Positions 58,412 through 64,000 of a stretch of DNA of 64,000 nt are shown here, piece by piece. The position numbers were made by a program, and so were the translations under genes. The stretch spans positions 2,666,001 through 2,730,000 of the forward strand of contig NZ_CP110615.1 of assembly GCF_026153295.1 (NCBI RefSeq). Direction: 5' to 3'. Source of the stretch: Rhodococcus antarcticus. Its GTDB lineage: Bacteria > Actinomycetota > Actinomycetes > Mycobacteriales > Mycobacteriaceae. Each line of letters opens with the position of its first letter. The first letter of the stretch is position 1. The notes below the pieces were generated by a model. That model saw only the letters and a program-made list of their open reading frames with translations, made no database searches and had not been told where the DNA came from.

Positions 58412-59401
58412 CTAGACCCCGAGGCGCCCACGCAGCTGGCCGAGCTTGCCCTTCGCCCCGTCCACCAGCGTCCGGCCCGCAGACTGCGGGGTGAACGCGC
58501 GGGCCGCCGCGGTGAGCTCGGCCTGCTCGTCGGGGGTGAGGTCGAGGTCCACCGCGGCCACGTTCTGCTCGAGCTGCTCCACGCTGGACGCCCCGGGGAT
58601 CACGACCACCGGCGGCAGCCCCAGCAGCCACGCGAGAGCGACCTGCGAGGGGGTCGCGTCGTGCGCCCCGGCGACGTCGCGCAGCAGCCGCAGCACCGGC
58701 TCGATGCGCCGCAGGTTCTCCTCGCCGAACAGCGGGTTCGCCGCCCGCACCCCGCCCGGGGTGTGCCCCACGCCGTAGCGGCCGCCGAGCAGTCCCTGCG
58801 CCAGCGGGCTGTAGGCCATCACCATGCGGTGGGTGTCGCGAGCGAAGGGGACGATGTCGTCCAGGGCGCTCGACTGCGCGAGGTTCAGCTGGACCTGGTT
58901 GCTCACCACGGGGCGGCCCAGCTCGGCGTCGGCCCGCTGCCAGCGCTGCAGGCTGTAGTTGGAGACGCCCACGGCACCGATGCGCCCGGAGTCCAGCAGC
59001 TCACGCATGCCCGGCATGATCACCGAGTCGCCGACGACAGGGTTGGGCTGGTGCACCTGGTACAGCGGGATGGTGCTCAGCCGCAGGCGGCCGGCCGAGC
59101 CCTCCGCGCGCTTGCGGACGATCGCCGGGAACGGCGCCACCGGGAAGATCTTGCTGGCGACGACGACCTCGGAGCGCTGCTCGCCCAGGGCGTCGGCCAG
59201 GATCCGCTCGCTCTTGCCGAACCCGTAGACCTCGGCGGTGTCGAACAGCGTGACGCCGAGCTCCAGTGCGCGCCGGACGATCGCGCGCGCGCCGTCGGAG
59301 GCGTACGCGTCGCCGTAGCCCCACTCGCGGGAACCGAACTGCCACGTGCCCAGCCCGATGCGGCTGACCGGGCCCAGACCGTCGACCTCGAGGTGCTTCA
59401 T
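58412..59401 (-). CDS. aldo/keto reductase
   Basis: A 329-residue (beta/alpha)8 oxidoreductase of the AKR superfamily: tetrad Asp-Tyr in 'TLFDTAEVYGFGKSE', Lys in 'VVVASKIFP', His in 'PLYQVHQPNP', with 'VSNYSLQRWQ' and the NADPH-binding 'VIPGASSVEQLEQN' near the end. It reduces aldehydes or ketones with NADPH; the substrate is unknown. ATG 59401 has CACACT seven bases upstream and no ribosome binding site. It appears intact although flanked on both sides by gene remnants. Confidence 0.9.
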   Translation of the reverse strand: MKHLEVDGLGPVSRIGLGTWQFGSREWGYGDAYASDGARAIVRRALELGVTLFDTAEVYGFGKSERILADALGEQRSEVVVASKIFPVAPFPAIVRKRAEGSAGRLRLSTIPLYQVHQPNPVVGDSVIMPGMRELLDSGRIGAVGVSNYSLQRWQRADAELGRPVVSNQVQLNLAQSSALDDIVPFARDTHRMVMAYSPLAQGLLGGRYGVGHTPGGVRAANPLFGEENLRRIEPVLRLLRDVAGAHDATPSQVALAWLLGLPPVVVIPGASSVEQLEQNVAAVDLDLTPDEQAELTAAARAFTPQSAGRTLVDGAKGKLGQLRGRLGV

Positions 59402-59439
59402 GGTCCCCAGTGTGCCCGTCCGGGCGGGGGACGGGCTCC

Positions 59440-59862
59440 GGCTCAGCCGGCGCCGCGCGGGGGAGCCGGTGCAGCACCACGTCGCGCAGCACGCCGGTGT
59501 CGATCTCGGCCGTCAGGTACGTGCGGGCTGGCGGCGGCCGTCGGTGGGCGATCCGGGGTTGATCAGGCGCAGGCGGCGGCCGTCGGGGCGCAGGCGGCGG
59601 CCGTCGGGGCGGGTCGCAGCCATCCGAGCGTCCCGACCGGCCGCAGGGCCCGTCTCGTGCACCACGGCCAGTCGCACAACCCGTCGAGCTCTGCCCGCGC
59701 CACCTCCGGCAACCGGGTGCGGAGCTCGAGCCCGTCGTTGTTGCCGTGCACGCCGAGCAGCCTCGCGGAGCGGACCTCGAGCTCGTCCAGCAGCTCCGGC
59801 ACGACCCAGTCCCCGGCGTGGACCACGACGTCAGCCCTGCTCGACCTCGGCCGCCGCGGGTG
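59440..59862 (-). pseudogene. metallophosphoesterase (YfcE/MJ0936-like) pseudogene
   Basis: Pieces of one phosphoesterase are spread over three frames. Upstream 'DVVVHAGDW' and 'LLGVHGNNDGLEL' carry two metal motifs; after a frameshift comes 'RLAVVHETGPAAGRDAR'; then an internal deletion joins directly to 'RLRLINPGSPTD', so the GHSH metal motif is gone; a second frameshift separates the last 'LTAEIDTGVLRDVVLHRL'. A 21-bp tandem duplication (59567-59587 and 59588-59608, encoding RPDGRRL twice) marks the deletion point. The N-terminal DTH motif is also damaged. The gene cannot make an active enzyme. Confidence 0.85.
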
Positions 59863-59927
59863 ATCGCCGTTCGGGAACCCTCACGTGGACCAGGGCCACC
59901 TCAGCGTGCCCGAACAGCGATCACCCG
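59857..59927. repeat. 71-bp imperfect palindrome with 19-bp arms
   Basis: CGGGTGATCGCCGTTCGGG (59857-59875) pairs with 59909-59927 with one mismatch. The 33-bp centre continues with GTGG/CCAC and CACG/CGTG pairings. It abuts the 5' end of the phosphoesterase remnant. It could form a long hairpin or cruciform. No transposase or target-site duplication is visible. Confidence 0.8.
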
Positions 59928-60006
59928 GTTGGTGCGGCGGCCGCGACCCCGCCTCTCGTGCGCGCCGAGCGGCCCGGCGGCCTTGCTCCGACCACCGGGC
60001 CCCAGC

Positions 60007-60050
60007 TGTGCTGGAAACCTCGCCTCCAGGGTCCAGAAATCACGCACGGG
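60007..60050 (-). repeat. interspersed repeat, copy A
   Basis: 44-bp element matching the copy upstream of purT (25195-25238) at 40 positions and the copy after the P450 gene. It includes the stop codon and last codons of the Clp ATPase gene (TCA 60040-60042). Confidence 0.85.
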
Positions 60051-62448
60051 TGCGCAGCACCAGCTCACCGTCCTCGACGTCCACGTGCACGGTGTCCCCG
60101 GAGTGCACGGCGTCGTCGATCAGCAGGTCGGCCACCTTGTCGTCCAGCTCGCGGGCGACGGTGCGCCGTAGCGGCCGGGCGCCCAGCTCGGGCTGGTGGC
60201 CGCGCTCGGCGAGCCAGTCCACGGCCGCCTCGCCCACCTGCAGCCCCACCCCGAGCTCGGCCAGCCGCACCCGGGACGCGTCCAGCACCAGCCCGGTGAT
60301 CTCGCGGAGCTGCGCGGCCTCCAGCGGCGCGAAGACGACGGTCTCGTCGATCCGGTTGAGGAACTCCGGCCGGAAGTGCTCCTGCAGGCGCCGCAGCACC
60401 TTCTCCCGCACCACCGAGCCGTCGGCGCGCTGGCCGTCGGTGGCGAAGCCGATGGTCGAGGCACGGGTGGACAGCAGCTCCGAGCCGAGGTTGCTCGTCA
60501 TGATGAGGACGGTGTTCGAGAAGTCCACCGTGCGACCGTGGCCGTCGGTGAGCCGTCCGTCGTCCAGCAGCTGGAGCAGGGTGTGGAACACCTCGGGGTG
60601 CGCCTTCTCCACCTCGTCCAGCAGCAGCACGGAGTACGGGCGGCGGCGGACGGCCTCGGTGAGCTGGCCGGACTCCTCGTAGCCGACGTACCCGGGGGGA
60701 GACCCGACCAGGCGGCTCACGGTGTGCCGCTCGCCGTACTCGCTCATGTCCAGCCGCACCATGGCCTGCTCGTCGCCGAACAGGCTGTGGGCCAGGGCCT
60801 TGGCCAGCTCGGTCTTGCCCACGCCCGTCGGGCCCAGGAACAGGAAGCTGCCCACGGGGCGGGAGTGGTCGCCCAGTCCGGAACGGCTGCGGCGCACGGC
60901 ACGGGCCAGCGCGTGGACGGCGACGTCCTGCCCCACCACCCGCTGGTGCAGCTCGGCCTCCAGGTCGCGCAGCCGCGCCTTGTCGGCAGTGGTCATCTGC
61001 CGTGCGGGCACCCCGGTCGACCGGGACACCACGTCGGCGATGTCGTCCACCGTCACCTCGGGCGTCACGTCGTGCGCCACGGCTGCGATCTCGTCGCGCA
61101 GCGCGGAGGCCCGCTCGTAGTCCTCCTCGGCGATGGCGGTGTCCTTGAGCCCGGCCAGGCGCACGAGGAGCTCGCCGGTGTCGCGGGCGCCGGCGCCGCG
61201 CAGCTGCACGCGGGCACCGGCCTGGTCGAGCAGGTCGATCGCCTTGTCCGGCAGCCGCCGGTCAGTGACGTAGCGGTCGGACAGGGTGACGGCGGCGACC
61301 AGCGCGTCGTCGGCGTAGGTGACCCCGTGGTGCTCGGCGTAGCGGGTCTGCAGGCCGCGCAGGATCTCCACGGCGTCGGGCACGGACGGCTCGTCCACCC
61401 GCACCGGCTGGAAGCGCCGCTCCAGGGCCGGGTCCTTCTCGATCCGCCGGTACTCGTCCAGGGTGGTCGCACCGATGAGGTGCAGCTCGCCGCGGGCCAG
61501 CTTCGGCTTGAGGATGTTGCCGGCGTCCATCGCGCCCTCGCCCGCACCCGCGCCCACCACGGTGTGCACCTCGTCGAGGAACAGCAGCAGCTCGTCGGAG
61601 TGCGCCCCGACCTCGTCGAGGACCTTCGTCATCCGCTCCTCGAAGTCCCCGCGGTGCTTGGTGCCGGCGAGCATCGCGGTCAGGTCGAGCTGCACCAGGC
61701 GCTTGCCCCGCAGCACGGCAGGGACGTCACCGTCGGCGATGCGCTGGGCCAGGCCCTCGGCGACGGCGGTCTTGCCGACCCCGGCCTCACCCACCAGCAC
61801 GGGGTTGTTCTTGGTCCGGCGCACCAGGACCTCCACGACCTGCTCGATCTCCGACGCGCGGCCGACGACGGGATCGATCTTCCCCTCGCGGGCCCGGGCG
61901 GTGAGGTCGGTGCCGAACCGGTCCAGGGTCGGGGTGCCGCTCGTCCCCGTCCCGGCCTGCGGGTCGGCCGCCGTGCGCTGCAGCGACTCGGCGGTGACCC
62001 CGTGGGCCGCGAGCAGCCGACCGGCGGAGGTGATGGGGCTGGCCGTGAGCGCCAGGAGCAGGTGCTCGGGCGCGATGTAGGTGGACCCCAGCGCCCGGGC
62101 CACCCGGTAGGCGTCGGCCAGCGCGGACTGCGCGGCGTCGGTCATCGACGAGGCGGCCGCACCCACGGCGGTACCCTCCTGCGCGGTAGGCAGCTGCTGG
62201 GCGACGGCCTCGCGCACCGCGTCCGGGTCGGCCCCGGTGCGCTGCAGCAGGATCAGGGTCGGGTCCTCCCCGGCCAGGGCCCACAGCAGGTGCAGGGCGT
62301 CGAGCTCGGGGTGGCCCTGGGCCGAGGCGTGAGCGGCGGCGGTGGCCATCACACGCTGGGTCTGCCGCGTGGTCACCGAGGCGAGGTCGATGCGGCGGGC
62401 ACCGGACGTGGTGCCCTGCTGGGCGTCCTGGGGCGGGTAGATGGGCAC
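60040..62448 (-). CDS. Clp ATPase, ClpC-like Hsp100 unfoldase
   Basis: A two-ring AAA+ unfoldase of 802 residues: N-domain (about 25-140), NBD1 with '[17 protein letters not shown]' and '[10 protein letters not shown]', a UVR-like segment '[13 protein letters not shown]', then NBD2 with '[15 protein letters not shown]', '[12 protein letters not shown]' and 'PPGYVGYEE'. The long ClpB coiled coil is absent, and 'STIGFATD' in NBD2 matches the IGF/VGF loop that docks on ClpP, so it probably feeds a ClpP protease. GTG 62448 has AGGAGG at five to six bases. A HAIR-like site lies 34-54 bp upstream, implying HspR heat-shock control. It is probably a second ClpC besides the housekeeping one. Confidence 0.88.
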   Translation of the reverse strand: MPIYPPQDAQQGTTSGARRIDLASVTTRQTQRVMATAAAHASAQGHPELDALHLLWALAGEDPTLILLQRTGADPDAVREAVAQQLPTAQEGTAVGAAASSMTDAAQSALADAYRVARALGSTYIAPEHLLLALTASPITSAGRLLAAHGVTAESLQRTAADPQAGTGTSGTPTLDRFGTDLTARAREGKIDPVVGRASEIEQVVEVLVRRTKNNPVLVGEAGVGKTAVAEGLAQRIADGDVPAVLRGKRLVQLDLTAMLAGTKHRGDFEERMTKVLDEVGAHSDELLLFLDEVHTVVGAGAGEGAMDAGNILKPKLARGELHLIGATTLDEYRRIEKDPALERRFQPVRVDEPSVPDAVEILRGLQTRYAEHHGVTYADDALVAAVTLSDRYVTDRRLPDKAIDLLDQAGARVQLRGAGARDTGELLVRLAGLKDTAIAEEDYERASALRDEIAAVAHDVTPEVTVDDIADVVSRSTGVPARQMTTADKARLRDLEAELHQRVVGQDVAVHALARAVRRSRSGLGDHSRPVGSFLFLGPTGVGKTELAKALAHSLFGDEQAMVRLDMSEYGERHTVSRLVGSPPGYVGYEESGQLTEAVRRRPYSVLLLDEVEKAHPEVFHTLLQLLDDGRLTDGHGRTVDFSNTVLIMTSNLGSELLSTRASTIGFATDGQRADGSVVREKVLRRLQEHFRPEFLNRIDETVVFAPLEAAQLREITGLVLDASRVRLAELGVGLQVGEAAVDWLAERGHQPELGARPLRRTVARELDDKVADLLIDDAVHSGDTVHVDVEDGELVLRTRA

Positions 62449-62481
62449 GGGGACCTCCTGGTGGCGACGTGCCGGCACACA

Positions 62482-62502
62482 CTTGAGCCGACTCGACTCA
62501 GA
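62482..62502 (-). promoter_or_regulatory. HAIR-like HspR operator upstream of Clp gene
   Basis: CTTGAGC-N7-ACTCAGA at 62482-62502 matches the HspR box CTTGAGT-N7-ACTCAAG at 11 of 14 arm positions with the correct 7-bp spacer. It lies 34 bp upstream of the Clp start codon. Repression by HspR under normal growth is inferred. Confidence 0.65.
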
Positions 62503-62659
62503 TAACGTGCGTCTACCACGCTATGTTCCCGCGGAACCCTCGGCGCTCCACCTCACCCTGGAACCCCGGGGGCGACCGGTCCCGTCCCGTGTCCGCCCAG
62601 GGCGGACACCGTCCGTCATTCGTGCTGCTGCACCCATCACCACGGCCTACCGTCGACCC

Positions 62660-63838
62660 ATGACGACTCCCGCACAGTCCTCCCCGCACGGCCTCGTGGT
62701 GGTCGGCGGCGGCCCGGCCGCCCGCGCGGCCGCCCTCGCCTTCCGCGAGGCCGGTGGCTCCGGCAGCGTGGTGGTCCTCTCCGACGACACGGCCGCGCCC
62801 TACGACCGTCCGCCCCTGAGCAAGGACTTCCTGCGGGGCGACGCCGACGCGGGCTCGCTCTCCCTGGGCGACGAGTACGCCGAGAAGGACATCACCCTCG
62901 TCCTCGGCGCCGAGGTGGCCGAGCTCGACACGGCCGCGCACACAGTCCGCACCTCCGCGGGCGAGACGTACGCCTACTCCGCCTGCGTCCTGGCCACCGG
63001 CGCCGCACCGGTCACGCTGCCGGTCCCCGGGGGCGACGACCAGCGGGTGCTGTCGCTGCGCAGCCTCGGTGAGGGCACGGCCCTGCGCGACGCGGCCGCC
63101 GCGGCGAGCTCGGTGGTGGTCATCGGCTCGGGCTTCATCGGCTGCGAGGCCGCCGCGTCGCTGGCCGGCATGGGCAAGACCGTCACCCAGGTCTCCGACG
63201 AGACCCTCCCCCAGGTCCACCGGCTCGGCGAGGACGTCGGCCGGACGCTGGCCGGCTGGCTCACCGACGCGGGCGTCACCCTCGTCGGCGGTGTCTCGGT
63301 CACCGGGGTCGAGGACGGTCGCCGGGTGCTGCTGGAGGGCCACGACGCCGTCGAGGCCGACCTGGTGCTGGCCGCGGTGGGGGCGCACCCGCTGGGCGAG
63401 CTGGCCGACACCGCGGGCCTGGACGTGCACGGCGGACGGGTGGTGGCCGACGAGCACCTGGCCACCAGCGCCGCGGGCGTGTGGGTCGCCGGTGACGTCG
63501 CCTACGCCCGCAACGCCACCGCGGGGCGCCACCTGGTCGTCGAGCACTGGGACGACGCCGAGGCCATGGGCGCCATCGCCGGCACCAACGCCGCGGGCGG
63601 CGACGCCACGTGGGACAAGGTGCCCGGCTTCTGGTCGGAGATCGGGAGCCAGTTCCTGCAGTACTCCGCCTGGGGCGACGGCTGGGACACCGCGCGGTTC
63701 GTCGACCACGGCGAAGGTGCGTTCACCGTCTGGTACGGCCAGGACGGCACCACGGTCGGCGTGCTCACCTGCGGAGCCGACGACGACGACGAGAAGGGTC
63801 GCGAGCTCATCAGCGCCGGCGCGCCGCTGCCCGCCTGA
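62660..63838 (+). CDS. ferredoxin-reductase-like FAD oxidoreductase
   Basis: A 392-residue pyridine-nucleotide-disulphide oxidoreductase of the rhodocoxin/putidaredoxin reductase type: FAD loop '[17 protein letters not shown]', 'PYDRPPLSKDFLRG', NAD(P)H loop 'VVVIGSGFIGCEAAASLAG', 'GVWVAGDVAYARN' and the C-terminal reductase domain with 'VEHWDDAEAMG'. Such enzymes pass electrons from NAD(P)H to a ferredoxin serving P450s or ring-hydroxylating dioxygenases. No ferredoxin is adjacent; the P450 at 21365 is far away. ATG 62660 has TACCGT six bases upstream and no ribosome binding site (leaderless). Convergent with the last gene. Confidence 0.91.
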   Translation: MTTPAQSSPHGLVVVGGGPAARAAALAFREAGGSGSVVVLSDDTAAPYDRPPLSKDFLRGDADAGSLSLGDEYAEKDITLVLGAEVAELDTAAHTVRTSAGETYAYSACVLATGAAPVTLPVPGGDDQRVLSLRSLGEGTALRDAAAAASSVVVIGSGFIGCEAAASLAGMGKTVTQVSDETLPQVHRLGEDVGRTLAGWLTDAGVTLVGGVSVTGVEDGRRVLLEGHDAVEADLVLAAVGAHPLGELADTAGLDVHGGRVVADEHLATSAAGVWVAGDVAYARNATAGRHLVVEHWDDAEAMGAIAGTNAAGGDATWDKVPGFWSEIGSQFLQYSAWGDGWDTARFVDHGEGAFTVWYGQDGTTVGVLTCGADDDDEKGRELISAGAPLPA

Positions 63839-63870
63839 TCGGCCGGGGCGGCGGCGCTCGGCTGCAGCCC

Positions 63871-64000
63871 CTACTCGCAGCCGATGCCGTCACCGTCCCG
63901 GTCGAGCCTGCTCGAGTACCCCGGCTGACCGCGGCGCACGGGTGCAGCGCCCGCGGCCCGGGCCTCCGTGCAGCTCTTGTAGTAGACGCCGCCCGGGGCC
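63871..64000 (-). CDS. excalibur calcium-binding domain protein, partial
   Basis: The last 42 codons of a minus-strand gene that continues beyond the window. They form an excalibur domain: 'VYYKSCTEARAAGAAPVRRG' and the Ca-binding end 'LDRDGDGIGCE' followed by TAG at 63871-63873, with the two conserved Cys. Such domains sit at the C-terminus of secreted or membrane proteins, often nucleases or small exported proteins. The rest of the protein cannot be seen. It ends 33 bp from the convergent flavoprotein gene. Confidence 0.88.
   Translation of the reverse strand, partial: APGGVYYKSCTEARAAGAAPVRRGQPGYSSRLDRDGDGIGCE

Noticed and set aside
59857-60050. Insertion sequence at the decay zone
   Set aside because: A long palindrome and a repeat are present, but there is no transposase and no target-site duplication could be found by eye.

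Overview
The window is very GC-rich (estimated by eye above 70%), almost every codon ends in G or C, and GTG starts are common. Gene content and order point to a mycolic-acid-type actinomycete (order Mycobacteriales). Long runs match, from memory, the Mycobacterium tuberculosis order Rv1015c to Rv0981: rplY-pth-acyl ligase (Pks16-like), ispE-ksgA-rpfB-tatD-metG, pabB/rsmI/pmt, glpR-rimJ-glp(moeA1)-galU, 5-FTHF cyclo-ligase/ruc, mscL, moaB2-pepD-mprB-mprA. A divergent ethR/ethA pair fits the same order. The genus cannot be fixed from the sequence alone.

Layout. 1-5006: rplY and pth (+), a fatty-acyl ligase (-) and release factor RF3 (+). 5138-12928: a minus-strand run read right to left, metG, tatD, rpfB, ksgA, ispE and an ABC-F ATPase, with overlapping or nearly abutting genes apart from a 233-bp promoter/leader before rpfB. 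12939-14550: an orphan AbiEi-type protein and a 0.7-kb repeat-rich spacer. 14551-18202: pabB, rsmI and protein mannosyltransferase. 18212-24413: a probably catabolic island of acyl-CoA synthetase, GAF regulator, P450 and an FMO-type flavoprotein with an extra N-terminal domain. 24509-31339: a frameshifted membrane gene, purT with an RlmG-like methyltransferase, TspO, a MalY-like lyase, cobW-pcp and tRNA-Ala(CGC). 31392-35153: the galU-glp-rimJ-glpR group, in which the MoeA-like protein has lost catalytic motifs and probably acts in cell division. 35194-37776: cyclo-ligase, the CIRCE-controlled chaperone Ruc, a SAF protein, MscL and a previously easy-to-miss 56-residue gene. 37773-42274: the mprA-mprB-pepD-moaB2 envelope-stress block. 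42334-46385: TRIC-type channel, a cysteine-free ribosomal protein S18 paralogue, an aldehyde dehydrogenase, a VOC protein and a LysE exporter. 46407-50865: oleA-oleBC-oleD, a long-chain olefin (beta-lactone) pathway joined by 4-bp overlaps. 51104-58022: amidase, asparaginase, L-2-hydroxyglutarate oxidase, then ethR | ethA-adh. 58034-60050: a decaying zone with two gene remnants, an intact aldo/keto reductase, a 71-bp palindrome and an interspersed repeat. 60040-64000: a Clp ATPase with a HAIR-like site, a ferredoxin-reductase-like flavoprotein and the end of an excalibur-domain gene.

Two themes run across the window. Many transcription units carry an NANNNT -10 box only 6-8 nt before the start codon with no Shine-Dalgarno sequence, the pattern of leaderless mRNAs. 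Many neighbours share a 4-bp GTGA stop/start overlap, implying translational coupling. I see no insertion sequence, phage or CRISPR array. The most unusual material is the ole operon, the degenerate MoeA (Glp) module, the structured spacer at 13.9-14.5 kb and a three-copy interspersed repeat.
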